Counted from the first letter of the stretch, positions 26,603 through 35,552 are shown. The stretch: 64,000 nt of DNA from Nocardioides luti (GCF_014212315.1 NZ_JACKXE010000001.1:1364001-1428000); one strand, 5' to 3'. A program made the numbers and translations. Notes: generated by a model from the letters alone, not told the origin.

Positions 26603-27959
26603 GGAGGTCCTCCTCGGTCGGTGGCGACTCACCCAGCTCGGCGTAGTCGTCCTCGAGCTGCTCCTCGGGATCGTCGCCGGGAGCGGTGTAGCTGGCCAGG
26701 TGCTGGACCACGGCGTTCACCGCCGCGGCGAGGGGTACGGCGACCAGCGCGCCGGGGATGCCGGCGACGAGCACGCCGCCGCCGATCGCGAGGATCACGC
26801 CGAGCGGGTGGACCGAGACCCAGCGCCCCATCAGGAACGGCTGCAGGACGTGGCCCTCGATCTGCTGGACGACGATGACGCCGCCGAGCATGAAGAGCGC
26901 GGTGATCGGCCCCTGGTCGACCAGGGCCACCAGGATCGCGACGGTGCCGGCGACCGTGGCGCCGACCATCGGGATGAACGCGCCGAGGAAGACCAGCACC
27001 CCGATCGCGAGCACGAACGGCACCTGCAGCACGGCGGCCACGATCATGATGCCGATCGCGTCCGTCGCCGCGACGATCACCGTCGCCCGGACGAACTGCG
27101 TCAGCGAGACCCAGGCGACGCGGCCCGAGGTGTCGACGTGGTTCCGGCCGGCGCGCGGGGCGAGCCGCACCAGCCAGGCCCAGATGCGCTCGCCGTCGGC
27201 GAGGAAGAAGTACGTCGAGAACAGGATGATGAAGAAGCCCGCCAGCACGTGGCCGAGCGCGGTGCCGACCTCGGTGACGCGGCTGAGCACCGACTCACCA
27301 CCGGCCGACGGGGTGATCGCCTCCTGCGCCTTGTTGATGTAGTCGTTGATCTGGGAGTCGCTGGCGTGCAGCGGCCCCTCCTGGAGCCACCGCTTGACCT
27401 CGTCGAGGCCCTTGACGGTCTGGTCGGCGAGGTCGTTGGCGCCATTGGCGACCTGCTGCCCGGCGAAGGTCAGCAGGGCTCCGATGAAGCCGATGCCGAG
27501 GATCACGACCAGGATCGAGGCCAGCCCGCGGGGCAGCCCGATGCGGTGCAGCAGGGCCACCACCGGCTGCACCAGCGCGGTGATGAGCAGCGCGACGACG
27601 ACGGGCAGCACGACGACCGAGAAGAAGCCGATCGCCCAGAACACGACCCAGCCGGCGGCCACGATGACCAGGAAGCGCCAGCCCCAGGCGGCGGCCAGGT
27701 CGAGGCCCCACGGCACCTGCGCTCGGGTGAAGTTGGAGGGGCCCGCGGCGACCGGGGCGGGCTCGGGACGGCGTACCTCCCGCATCTGCGCCCACTGGTG
27801 GGCGAGCCGCTGGGCGAGGCCCTCGTCGTCCTCGGCCGGGCGTCCGCGCCGGCCCGGCACGGGGAGCCTCCGTCGGCTCTCGGCGCGGTCCTGGTCGCTC
27901 TCGTCGGGGACGTCACCGACGGCCCCGTCGACGGCCGGGCCGTCAGCCTCGTTGGTCAC
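26595..27959 (-). CDS. AI-2E family transporter (TqsA/PerM-like)
   Basis: A 454-residue membrane protein. A hydrophilic charged N-terminal ~90 residues precede eight predicted helices. Family landmarks include LAAAWGWRFLVIVAAGWVVF, the long soluble loop after helix 3 and VQQIEGHVLQPFLMGRWVSV near helix 6-7. Members export small molecules or act as Na+/H+ antiporters; substrate unknown here. The C-terminal ~30 residues are acidic. GTG start at 27959, GTG-type; it precedes ilvA on the same transcript by overlap. Confidence 0.88.
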   Translation of the reverse strand: MTNEADGPAVDGAVGDVPDESDQDRAESRRRLPVPGRRGRPAEDDEGLAQRLAHQWAQMREVRRPEPAPVAAGPSNFTRAQVPWGLDLAAAWGWRFLVIVAAGWVVFWAIGFFSVVVLPVVVALLITALVQPVVALLHRIGLPRGLASILVVILGIGFIGALLTFAGQQVANGANDLADQTVKGLDEVKRWLQEGPLHASDSQINDYINKAQEAITPSAGGESVLSRVTEVGTALGHVLAGFFIILFSTYFFLADGERIWAWLVRLAPRAGRNHVDTSGRVAWVSLTQFVRATVIVAATDAIGIMIVAAVLQVPFVLAIGVLVFLGAFIPMVGATVAGTVAILVALVDQGPITALFMLGGVIVVQQIEGHVLQPFLMGRWVSVHPLGVILAIGGGVLVAGIPGALVAVPLAAAVNAVVQHLASYTAPGDDPEEQLEDDYAELGESPPTEEDLRE

Positions 27960-27963
27960 CGCG

Positions 27964-29364
27964 TCAGGCTATGCCACCGGGGTCGTCGAGCACGCGTCGC
28001 ACCAGCCGGTACGCCGCCTCGGGGTGCGCCTCGGCGAGCAGCCCCGCCGCCGCGAGCACGTAGTCGGCGTCGACGACCACGCGGGGTGCGCGCGGCAGCT
28101 GCCACCCGCCGTCGAGGTCGGCGCCGGTGCTGCCGGCCAGGACTCGCTCCGCGACGCCCGGACGACCGTGCCGCAGCACCCCGCCGGAGCCGATGAGCAC
28201 GTCCACCTCGCGCAGGTCCTTGCCGGTGCGCTCGACGACCCGGCCCTCGGGGCTCATCACGACGCGCGAGCGGCCCGCGTGCCGGCGCAGCGCCAGCCCG
28301 ACCGCCGCACGGGCGATCGCCTCGTCGTCGTCGCGGCCCGCGTCGTCGTCGGGGAGGTACGACGGGTCCTGCTGGCGCCGCGCGGCGGCCTCCGCGAGCG
28401 CCGGGGTCGCGTCGTCGGCCTGCTCGACCGTCGTGACCGCGGACCAGCGCATCCCGAGGTCGCCCTCGACGGTGCGCGTGACGGGGGTGGTGGCGACGAC
28501 CTCGCGGGAGAGGTTCGCGTCCTCCGGGTCGACCTCCACGACGCTGTGCACGTCGGTGGTCGCCCCGCCGATGTCGACCACGACGACGTCACCGGTGCCG
28601 GGGTGGGCGTCGTCGAAGCCGCGGGCCAGCAGCTCCACGCCGGTCAGCACCACGTCGGGGGTCGCGCCGCGGACCATCGCGACGAAGTCGGCGCGCGCGC
28701 TGAGGTGCTTGCCGCCGATCACGTGGGCCAGGAACATCGCCCGGATCGCGGCGCGGGCGGACTCGGGGGCCAGCACGCCGATCCGCGGGACGACGTTGTC
28801 GGCGAGCACGTGCGGGACGTCGCCGAGGACCGCGGCGACCTCGTCCTGCGCCTCGACGTTGCCGGCGACGACCACGGGTCCGGTCCAGCCCGAGGCGACG
28901 AGGGCCCGGGCCGCGTCGAGCAGCACCTCGCTGTTGCCGCCGTCGGTACCGCCGGTCAGCAGCACCACGTCGGGGCGCGCCGTGTGCCCGAGGTCGCGGT
29001 AGGGCGCGTCGTCAGGCACACGCGGCGAGCGGCCGGCGTGGGCGATCACGGCCACCACCTTGCCGCCGCTGCTCAGCGCCACCCGGCGACCGGCCTCGGC
29101 CGTGACCAGCTCCTCGTTGCCGACGACGGCGATCCGCAGCCCGCCGCCCGCGGACGAGCAGGCGAGCACCTGCGCGTCGCGCGCGCGGGGGTCGACGGGC
29201 GCCAGCTCGGCCAGGCAGGCGTCGTACCCGTCGAGCACGTCGGTGTCGATCGTGGTGCGGTGGCTGGCGCCGGCGAGGATCCGGCCCTCGGTCAGGTCGA
29301 CCAGCGCCGCCTTGGTGAAGGTGGAGCCGAAGTCGACGCAGACCGCGAGGTCAGCCGAGGGCAC
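27964..29364 (-). CDS. MutL/GlmL-family ATPase (glutamate mutase reactivation factor-like)
   Basis: A 466-residue actin/Hsp70-fold ATPase. The phosphate-1 loop is CVDFGSTFTKAALVDL at the N terminus, with a second phosphate loop VVVDIGGATTDVHSV. This is the MutL family that reactivates B12-dependent glutamate mutase in clostridia. No mutase subunit is in the window, so the target protein is unknown here. Its GTG start at 29364 lies 14 bp inside the metB 3' end, so the two are transcribed together; the AI-2E gene follows after 4 bp. Confidence 0.83.
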   Translation of the reverse strand: MPSADLAVCVDFGSTFTKAALVDLTEGRILAGASHRTTIDTDVLDGYDACLAELAPVDPRARDAQVLACSSAGGGLRIAVVGNEELVTAEAGRRVALSSGGKVVAVIAHAGRSPRVPDDAPYRDLGHTARPDVVLLTGGTDGGNSEVLLDAARALVASGWTGPVVVAGNVEAQDEVAAVLGDVPHVLADNVVPRIGVLAPESARAAIRAMFLAHVIGGKHLSARADFVAMVRGATPDVVLTGVELLARGFDDAHPGTGDVVVVDIGGATTDVHSVVEVDPEDANLSREVVATTPVTRTVEGDLGMRWSAVTTVEQADDATPALAEAAARRQQDPSYLPDDDAGRDDDEAIARAAVGLALRRHAGRSRVVMSPEGRVVERTGKDLREVDVLIGSGGVLRHGRPGVAERVLAGSTGADLDGGWQLPRAPRVVVDADYVLAAAGLLAEAHPEAAYRLVRRVLDDPGGIA

Positions 29365-30514
29365 GGTCGAGGTCGGCGACGAGGTCGTCGGCCGTCTCGA
29401 TGCCGACGCTGAGCCGGATCAGGTCGGCGGGGACCTCGAGGTCGGTGCCCGCGACACTGGCGTGGGTCATCCGGCCGGGGTGCTCGATCAGCGACTCGAC
29501 GCCGCCGAGCGACTCGCCCAGCGTGAAGACCTCGGCCTTCGCGCACGCGTCGAGCGCGGCCTGCTCGCCGGCCTTGACGCGGAAGGAGACGATCCCGCCG
29601 AAGCGCTTCATCTGCCGGACCGCGACCTCGTGGCCGGGGTGCTCGGCGAGGCCCGGGTAGATCACCTGGGCCACGGCCGGGTGGCCGTTCAGGAACTCGA
29701 CGACCTTCTCGGCGTTGTCGCAGTGGCGGTCCATCCGGACGCCGAGCGTCTTGAGGCCGCGGTGCGTGAGGAACGCGTCGAACGGGCCGGCGACCGCGCC
29801 CATGGCGTTCTGGTGGAAGGTGATCTGCTCGGCGAGGTCGAGGTCGCGCACCACGAGCGCGCCGCCGACGACGTCCGAGTGCCCGCCGACGTACTTCGTC
29901 GTGGAGTGCAGCACGACGTCGGCGCCGAGGGTCAGGGGCTGCTGGAGGTACGGCGAGGCGAAGGTGTTGTCGACGACCAGGACCGCCCCGGCCTCGTGCG
30001 CGACGACGGCGAGCGCCTCGATGTCGCCGATGTTCAGCAGCGGGTTGGTGGGCGTCTCGACCCAGACGATCTTCGTCTTCCCGGGGCGGATCGCCGCGGC
30101 GACGGCGTCGACGTCGGAGACGGCGGCCGGGCTGTGCTCGAGGCCCCACGCGGTCGCGACCTTGTCGAAGAGGCGGAAGGTGCCGCCGTACGCGTCGTCC
30201 GGGATCACCACGTGGTCGCCCGGCCGGCACAGCGCCCGGATCACGGTGTCCTCGGCGGCCAGGCCGGAGGCGAACGCGAAGCCGCGCTCCCCCTCCTCCA
30301 GCGCCGCGATCGCGCCCTCGAGCGCGGTGCGGGTCGGGTTCGCGGAGCGACTGTACTCGTAGCCGCCGCGCAGGCCGCCCACGCCGTCCTGCTTGTAGGT
30401 CGAGGTGGCGTAGATGGGCGGGATCACCGCGCCGGTCATCGGGTCGGGCTCGTAGCCGGCGTGGATCGCACGCGTCTCGAAACCGGACTTGCTCCTGTGC
30501 TGCTGCTCGCTCAT
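29351..30514 (-). CDS. metB: Cystathionine gamma-synthase
   Basis: PLP enzyme joining an O-acylhomoserine and cysteine to cystathionine in transsulfuration and methionine synthesis. A 387-residue protein of the Cys/Met metabolism family: YEYSRSANPTRTALE, the PLP-binding STTKYVGGHSD with Lys207, and ETPTNPLLNIGDI. Family members include cystathionine gamma-lyase, which this sequence also resembles; MetB is favoured by similarity to actinobacterial metB (Rv1079). ATG at 30514. First gene of the metB-MutL-AI-2E-ilvA run. Confidence 0.93.
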   Translation of the reverse strand: MSEQQHRSKSGFETRAIHAGYEPDPMTGAVIPPIYATSTYKQDGVGGLRGGYEYSRSANPTRTALEGAIAALEEGERGFAFASGLAAEDTVIRALCRPGDHVVIPDDAYGGTFRLFDKVATAWGLEHSPAAVSDVDAVAAAIRPGKTKIVWVETPTNPLLNIGDIEALAVVAHEAGAVLVVDNTFASPYLQQPLTLGADVVLHSTTKYVGGHSDVVGGALVVRDLDLAEQITFHQNAMGAVAGPFDAFLTHRGLKTLGVRMDRHCDNAEKVVEFLNGHPAVAQVIYPGLAEHPGHEVAVRQMKRFGGIVSFRVKAGEQAALDACAKAEVFTLGESLGGVESLIEHPGRMTHASVAGTDLEVPADLIRLSVGIETADDLVADLDRALG

Positions 30515-30544
30515 GCGTCGAGGCTAGCGACCCCGGTCCCTGAC

Positions 30545-30590
30545 GACGTCATACGGTCGGAGCCGACGGGTGCTCCGCCCGTATGACGTC
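30545..30590. repeat. Palindromic dispersed repeat R1, copy D
   Basis: GACGTCATACGGTCGGAGC ... GCTCCGCCCGTATGACGTC, a diverged copy of the R1 palindrome with different central sequence, in the 162-bp gap between divergent metB and msrA. It starts 31 bp from the metB ATG and so sits in its promoter region. Confidence 0.72.
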
Positions 30591-30676
30591 CTCGGATGCT
30601 GCCCGGACGGGAACGGATCGCTCACCGGGGTTGTTGCAGACTGGTGAGAGCCCCTTCGACACCCGGGAGTTGACGC

Positions 30677-31327
30677 ATGTCGATCTTCAGTCGCACCAAG
30701 TCCGAGCTCGTCGCCGAGGACCAGGCCCTGCCCGGTCGCAGCGAGAGCCCCTTCCACCAGTCCGCGAAGCACCGCGTGCTCGACGCGCCCGTGGTCACGG
30801 ACGAGGCCCCGGCCGGCTACGAGGTCGCGGTGTTCGGGCTCGGCTGCTTCTGGGGTGCCGAGGAGATCTACTGGCAGCTGCCCGGCGTCTGGTCGACGTC
30901 GGTCGGGTACGCCGGCGGCACGACCCCGCACCCGTCGTACGAGGAGGTCTGCTCGGGACGCACCAACCACACCGAGGCGATCCGGGTCGTCTACGACCCC
31001 GCGCGGGTGTCCTACGCCGACCTGGTGAAGCGCTTCTTCGAGGTCCACGACCCGACGCAGGGCATGCGCCAGGGCAACGACGTCGGCACGCAGTACCGCT
31101 CCGCGATCTACTACACGACCCCGGAGCAGGAGCAGACCGCGCGCGAGCTCACGAAGGTGTACGGCGACGAGCTGGCGCGCCGCCGGCTCGGGGCGATCAC
31201 CACCGAGATCCGTGAGGTGCCGACGTACTACTACGCCGAGGACGTGCACCAGCAGTACCTCGCCAAGAACCCGAACGGCTACCGCTGCCACGCGAACACG
31301 GGCGTGAAGTTCCCCGAGACCGCCTGA
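30677..31327 (+). CDS. msrA: Peptide-methionine (S)-S-oxide reductase
   Basis: Repairs methionine S-sulfoxide in proteins using thioredoxin. A 216-residue protein; the catalytic Cys57 is in LGCFWGAEE, with YAGGTTPHPSYEEVCSG, HDPTQGMRQGNDVGTQYRSA and YHQQYL-type HQQYLAKNPNGY downstream. The ~45-residue N-terminal extension is typical of actinobacterial MsrA. ATG at 30677. Divergent from metB. Confidence 0.96.
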   Translation: MSIFSRTKSELVAEDQALPGRSESPFHQSAKHRVLDAPVVTDEAPAGYEVAVFGLGCFWGAEEIYWQLPGVWSTSVGYAGGTTPHPSYEEVCSGRTNHTEAIRVVYDPARVSYADLVKRFFEVHDPTQGMRQGNDVGTQYRSAIYYTTPEQEQTARELTKVYGDELARRRLGAITTEIREVPTYYYAEDVHQQYLAKNPNGYRCHANTGVKFPETA

Positions 31328-31350
31328 TCGGGGTGTCCTAGCCTGAGGTC

Positions 31351-31737
31351 GTGATCACCTCGGGACTCGTCAATGTCTTCACCCACGACATGTCAGCAGC
31401 ACTGGACTTCTACCAAGGCGCGCTGAGGCTTCCCGAGACGTTCCGAACGCCAGCCGACGGCACACCCGAGCACGTGGAGATGACGGCAGGCGGCTTCGTC
31501 TTGGCCCTCAGCACCGCCGAGGCGGCTCGACGCGTGCACGGGCTGGACGCCGAGGTCGGGCGCCCCGCGATGTCCCTGGTGTTCTGGGTGGACGACGTCG
31601 ACGCGGCGTTCGAGTCCGTCACCGGAGCCGGAGCGCCCGCCGTCACACGGCCGCACGACGCGGGCAACAACAACCGCAACGCCGTCGTACGTGATCCGGA
31701 CGGCACCCTCGTCGAGCTGGTCGCCAAGCGCTCGTGA
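31351..31737 (+). CDS. VOC family (glyoxalase/bleomycin-resistance fold) protein
   Basis: A 128-residue single VOC protein: N-terminal LVNVFTHDMSAALDFYQGAL and C-terminal RNAVVRDPDGTLVELVAKRS, where the last Glu is a likely metal ligand. Lactoylglutathione lyase, ring-cleavage or antibiotic-binding roles are all possible. GTG at 31351, 24 bp after msrA, probably one transcript. Codons are somewhat less GC-skewed (more CCA, ACA, AAC) than neighbours, possibly a recent arrival. Confidence 0.78.
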   Translation: MITSGLVNVFTHDMSAALDFYQGALRLPETFRTPADGTPEHVEMTAGGFVLALSTAEAARRVHGLDAEVGRPAMSLVFWVDDVDAAFESVTGAGAPAVTRPHDAGNNNRNAVVRDPDGTLVELVAKRS

Positions 31738-31771
31738 CCGTGCAGGTCGCCTCCGGGAACCGCCCGACTCG

Positions 31772-32218
31772 TCACAGGTCCTTGCGCATCAGGTGGTTGG
31801 TGTGGCCGGGCGGGAAGTCCGTCTCGCGGCCGTAGGTGACGTAGCCGCACCGGGCGTAGAAGTCCGGCGCCTGGAAGTCCCAGGTGTTGAGCTTGGACCA
31901 GCGGCAGCCCCGGGCGCGGGCCTGCTCCTCGACCGCGTCGAGGAGTGAGCGGCCCAGGCCCTCGCCGCGCCGGTCCGGGCTGACCCACATCAGGTCGACG
32001 GTCAGCCACTGCCAGACGTCGACGGTGTTCCCCACGCACCCACCCAGCAGCTCACCGTCGTCCGCGACCGCGTAGGCCGCGACAGGTCGGGAGGGGAGGT
32101 TCTCGGGCTCGAAGCGCTCGCGGATCGCGGCCGAGGCCTGCTGGTTGTGGGCGACCAGCCGCTCGGTGACCTCGTCCTCGCGGGCCTGCTCCAGGTCGAC
32201 CTCGATGCGCCACGTCAC
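31772..32218 (-). CDS. GNAT family N-acetyltransferase
   Basis: A 148-residue single GNAT domain. The acetyl-CoA pyrophosphate loop is WVSPDRRGEGLGRSLLDAV and the C-terminal strand has LNTWDFQAPDFYARCGYV, with the FY-x-R-x-G-Y pattern. Substrate unknown. GTG at 32218 has AGAGG 8 bases upstream; no internal ATG fits the N-terminal strand. Divergent from the mraY-like gene with the 16-bp palindrome between. Confidence 0.82.
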   Translation of the reverse strand: MTWRIEVDLEQAREDEVTERLVAHNQQASAAIRERFEPENLPSRPVAAYAVADDGELLGGCVGNTVDVWQWLTVDLMWVSPDRRGEGLGRSLLDAVEEQARARGCRWSKLNTWDFQAPDFYARCGYVTYGRETDFPPGHTNHLMRKDL

Positions 32219-32280
32219 CGGGCGAACCTCTCGCGACGCCGACGAGCCGGTCAACCGAAATCGGGTCCGCGTCGCGCACA

Positions 32281-32317
32281 ATGGTCGACCGGGCGGCCCG
32301 ACCGCCCGGTCGACCAT
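32281..32317. promoter_or_regulatory. Perfect 16-bp palindrome upstream of the solitary mraY
   Basis: ATGGTCGACCGGGCGG, five bases CCCGA, then its exact reverse complement ending at 32317. It is 22 bp before the mraY GTG and 62 bp from the divergent GNAT start. It may be a regulator binding site or, in the mRNA, a stem that blocks or attenuates the leader just upstream of the ribosome site. Confidence 0.7.
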
Positions 32318-32339
32318 CCGGGTGGCGGAAGAGGACTTC

Positions 32340-33425
32340 GTGCGGGCAATCCTGCTGAGCAGCGGGCTGGCGGTGATCTGCTCCCTCCTGGGGACGCGGG
32401 CGGCCATCGGATGGTTCACCCGCCACGGGTTCGGCCAGCCGATCCGGGACGACGGCCCCACGACGCACCACGTCAAGCGCGGCACCCCGACGATGGGCGG
32501 CCTCGTGATCCTGGCGAGCGCGACCACGGCGTACCTCCTCGGCACGTTCGCGACCGGGCGGCAGCCCAGCGCCAGCGCCTGGCTCCTGCTGCTGCTGTTC
32601 GTCGGGTGCGGGGTGATCGGCTTCCTCGACGACTTCATCAAGGTCTACACGCAGAACAACCAGGGGCTGACCAGCCGGGCCAAGATGGCCGGGCAGACCG
32701 TGGTCGCCCTGACCTTCGGGGTGCTGGCCACGCAGCTCTTCGCCGACGAGAACGGCGTCCTGCCGGCCTCGCAGCACATCTCGACCACCCACGACTGGGG
32801 CATCAAGCTGCCGCTCGTGGTGGTGCTGCTGGTGATCTGGTTCATCGTCACCGCGACGTCGAACGGCGCCAACCTCGCCGACGGCGCGGACGGGCTGCTG
32901 GCCGGCACCTCGGCCATGGTCTTCGGTGCCTACATGTTCGTCGCCTTCTGGCAGAACGGCCACGGATGTGCGCCGGGCGGGCCCACCGCGACCGGCGCCC
33001 AGTGCTACGAGGTGCGCGACCCGCTCGACCTCGCGGTCCTGTCCGCGTCCATCGCCGCCGCGTGCATCGGCTTCCTGTGGTGGAACGCGAAGCCCGCGCA
33101 GATCATCATGGGCGACGTCGGCTCGCTCGCCATCGGCGGCGCCCTGGCCGGGCTGGCGATCATGTCGCGGACCGAGCTGCTCATGGCCGTCATCGGTGGG
33201 CTCTTCGTGATGGAGACGATGTCGGTGCTCCTGCAGATGTCCTACTTCAAGCTCACGCGGCGGCTCACCGGCACCGGTCGCCGGATCTTCCGGATCGCCC
33301 CGATCCACCACCACTTCGAGCACCTCGGCTGGGACGAGGTGAACGTCGTCATCCGCTTCTGGATCATCGCCGGCCTGTGCGTGGTGGCCGGGCTGGCGAT
33401 CTTCTACGCCGACTGGCTCGGCTGA
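32340..33425 (+). CDS. mraY: Phospho-N-acetylmuramoyl-pentapeptide-transferase
   Basis: Transfers phospho-MurNAc-pentapeptide to undecaprenyl phosphate, making lipid I. A 361-residue membrane protein with ten hydrophobic segments. All key motifs are intact: KRGTPTMGG, the aspartate-rich FLDDFIK, NGANLADGADGL, MGDVGSLAIGG and PIHHHFEHLGW. GTG at 32340 follows AGAGGA at 6 bases. Unusually it is not in a division/cell wall cluster: its neighbours are GNAT and YCII genes, so it may be a second, specialised copy. Confidence 0.93.
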   Translation: MRAILLSSGLAVICSLLGTRAAIGWFTRHGFGQPIRDDGPTTHHVKRGTPTMGGLVILASATTAYLLGTFATGRQPSASAWLLLLLFVGCGVIGFLDDFIKVYTQNNQGLTSRAKMAGQTVVALTFGVLATQLFADENGVLPASQHISTTHDWGIKLPLVVVLLVIWFIVTATSNGANLADGADGLLAGTSAMVFGAYMFVAFWQNGHGCAPGGPTATGAQCYEVRDPLDLAVLSASIAAACIGFLWWNAKPAQIIMGDVGSLAIGGALAGLAIMSRTELLMAVIGGLFVMETMSVLLQMSYFKLTRRLTGTGRRIFRIAPIHHHFEHLGWDEVNVVIRFWIIAGLCVVAGLAIFYADWLG

Positions 33426-33527
33426 GGTCGCAGAAACTCGTCGGCCCGACGTCGTAGGAATCGTCGTCCGCCGTTCGTAGGTTGGGTGAGAGCGGACGCC
33501 CGGTCCGCGCCAGCCGAGGGAGCAGCG

Positions 33528-33896
33528 ATGCCCGAGTACCTCCTCTACTTCAACCAGCAGTGGGTCGGAGACCACGACGAGGAGTGGTTCCGACCGCGGG
33601 GGCCGCTCGCCCGCGCGGTCACCGAGGAGATGAAGGCGGCGGGGGTCTACGTCTTCGCCGGCGGCCTCGAGGAGGAGGACGGCCCGGTCTACAGCGCCGA
33701 CCCGACCAGTGGCGAGGTGCTCGTGACCGACGGGCCGTACGTCGAGACCAAGGAGTTCCTCGGCGGCTTCGCGATCGTCGACGTCCCCGACGACGAGACG
33801 GCGAAGCACTGGGCCGCCAAGATCGCGGAGGCCTGCGGCTGGCCGCACGAGGTCCGTCGCTTCAAGAACTACCCGCCGCCGCCCAGCGAGGACTGA
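33528..33896 (+). CDS. YCII-related (DGPF) domain protein
   Basis: A 122-residue single YCII domain protein: MPEYLLYFNQQWVGD, then GEVLVTDGPYVETKEFLGGF, the DGPF/DGPY signature, and C-terminal FKNYPPPP. Family members are small dimeric ferredoxin-like proteins often paired with ECF sigma factors; no sigma factor is adjacent. ATG at 33528 with GAGGGAG upstream. Probably monocistronic. Confidence 0.87.
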   Translation: MPEYLLYFNQQWVGDHDEEWFRPRGPLARAVTEEMKAAGVYVFAGGLEEEDGPVYSADPTSGEVLVTDGPYVETKEFLGGFAIVDVPDDETAKHWAAKIAEACGWPHEVRRFKNYPPPPSED

Positions 33897-33911
33897 GCCC
33901 GTCGGCGGCGT

Positions 33912-33930
33912 CCGGCCCGTGCGGGGCCGG
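33912..33930. terminator. Short hairpin between convergent genes
   Basis: CCGGCCC-GTGCG-GGGCCGG, 7 bp stem, 16 bp after the YCII gene stop and 10 bp from the 3' end of the serine hydrolase. Likely bidirectional; no T-tract. Confidence 0.4.
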
Positions 33931-33939
33931 GGGCCGGGG

Positions 33940-34953
33940 TCAGCGCAGCCAGGCCTCGATCGCCCGGTGCACGGGCCGGGCGCCGTCGATGGTGTTCGCC
34001 ACGACCGTCCAGGTCAGCCGGCGGGTCGCGTCGTGGACGCCGTAGAACGACGAGCCCGCGTCCGACCCGTGCAGCGCGGCCTCGCCGGTCCGGACGTCCA
34101 GCCACAGCCCGAAGCCGTAGCTCAGGCCGTCCTCGTCGGGGTCGCTGCGCGGGCGCAGCATCGCCTCCACCGCCGTGTCGGACACGATCCGGCGGGCGAG
34201 CAGCGCCCCCCACAGCCGGTGCACGTCGTCGACGGTCGTGAAGACCCCGCCGTCGCCGCTGCCCCGCACCGGCAGGTGGAAGACGGTGGAGCGCCAGGCG
34301 CCGTGCACGTCGACGTACCCCAGCGCGGCGTCGCCGGGCAGGTCGTCGGAGCGGAGGTACGCCGTGTCGTCCATGCCGGCCCGGGCGGTCACCCGCTGCC
34401 GCACCAGCTCGTGGAAGCCGACGCCCGAGGCCCGCTCGGCGAGCAGCGCGAGGAGGACGTAGCCGCCGTTGCAGTAGGAGAAGCCCGTGCCCGCGGGGAA
34501 CTTCGTGGCGTGGCCGTCCAGGATCGGCAGGTAGTCCTCGGTGTCCACGAGCTCGTGGACCGGGCGAGGCATCAGGTAGTCGCCGACGTCGAAGCCGGTG
34601 TCCTCGTCGAGGTAGTCGCCGATCCCGGACCGGTGCGCGAGCAGGTGCTCGACGGTCACGTCGTCGGCGACCAGCGGCAGGTCGTCGCCGAGGAGCGACC
34701 GCGCGGTCGTCGCGAGCCCGAGCACCCCGTCGTCCACCAGGGACAGCACGGCCAGCGCCGTCAGGGTCTTCGCGCCGCTCGCGATCGCGAGCCGCGTGCC
34801 GACGGTCATCGGGATCGCCCGGGCCCGGTCGGCCAGGCCGTACGCCGCCCGCAGCACCGGCGTGCCCGCGACGTCGACCCGCACCACGCCCGCGAAGCCC
34901 GCCGCCGCCAGCGCCTCGATCTCGCGCTCGAGCGCCGCAACGTCCCTCGTCAT
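33940..34953 (-). CDS. Serine hydrolase of the beta-lactamase/EstB family
   Basis: A 337-residue protein of the class C beta-lactamase superfamily. The nucleophile motif is ASGAKTLTA (Ser59-x-x-Lys62), the tyrosine motif YCNGGY (about residue 157) and a distal HGSDAGS in place of KTG. No signal peptide, so it is probably a cytoplasmic esterase or peptidase rather than a beta-lactamase. ATG at 34953. DinB gene upstream on the same strand 42 bp away, so possibly cotranscribed. Confidence 0.86.
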   Translation of the reverse strand: MTRDVAALEREIEALAAAGFAGVVRVDVAGTPVLRAAYGLADRARAIPMTVGTRLAIASGAKTLTALAVLSLVDDGVLGLATTARSLLGDDLPLVADDVTVEHLLAHRSGIGDYLDEDTGFDVGDYLMPRPVHELVDTEDYLPILDGHATKFPAGTGFSYCNGGYVLLALLAERASGVGFHELVRQRVTARAGMDDTAYLRSDDLPGDAALGYVDVHGAWRSTVFHLPVRGSGDGGVFTTVDDVHRLWGALLARRIVSDTAVEAMLRPRSDPDEDGLSYGFGLWLDVRTGEAALHGSDAGSSFYGVHDATRRLTWTVVANTIDGARPVHRAIEAWLR

Positions 34954-34994
34954 GGCCGGAGACTAGTCCTGCCGCGCGGGCGGCGCCGCTCGAT

Positions 34995-35552
34995 TCAGGG
35001 CGCCCAGCCGGGCGGCGGGTCCTCCCCCGTCAGCCCGTCGACGGCCTCGCGGAGCAGGTCCGCGTGGCCGGTGTGGCGGCCGTACTCCTCGACCAGGTCG
35101 AACAGCATCCGCCGCAGGCTGGCGTGGTTGCCCGCGCCGTCGCTCACGTGGATCAGCTGGTCGAGGCCGCCGTCGGCCAGGACCGCGTCGAGCCGGCTGC
35201 GCGAGCGCACGACGGCGGCGTCGTACGTCGCGTAGAGGTGCTCGGGAGTGTCGTCGGCGGCCGAGGTGAGCTCCCAGTCGTTGCTGCCGTCCCAGCCCCA
35301 CCCCGTCCAGGGCTCGCCGAGCGGCTCCCCCGTGAGCTTCACGGTGTGGTGGAAGTCCTCGGCGGCGGCGAGGTGCTTGAGCAGCCCGCCGAGCGTCAAC
35401 GTCGAGGCGCCGACCGTCGCGCGCAGGCCGGCGGCGTCCAGGTCGTCCGCCTTCCAGCGGAAGGTGGCGCGGAGCCGGTCCAGCGCGCCGGTCAGGTGCT
35501 CGGTCTCGGTGCCCGCGAGCGGGGGCTCCCAGGGGGTCTCGTCGTCGGTCAT
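34995..35552 (-). CDS. DinB family protein (putative metal-dependent thiol transferase fold)
   Basis: A 185-residue four-helix bundle protein of the DinB/DUF664 type: LRATFRWKADDLD, LTLGGLLKHLAAAEDFHH and MLFDLVEEYGRHTGHADLLREAVDG, which supply the three histidines typical of the metal site. DUF664 members include mycothiol-dependent thiol-S-transferases in actinobacteria. A close paralogue lies at 39594-40145. ATG at 35552. Confidence 0.85.
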   Translation of the reverse strand: MTDDETPWEPPLAGTETEHLTGALDRLRATFRWKADDLDAAGLRATVGASTLTLGGLLKHLAAAEDFHHTVKLTGEPLGEPWTGWGWDGSNDWELTSAADDTPEHLYATYDAAVVRSRSRLDAVLADGGLDQLIHVSDGAGNHASLRRMLFDLVEEYGRHTGHADLLREAVDGLTGEDPPPGWAP

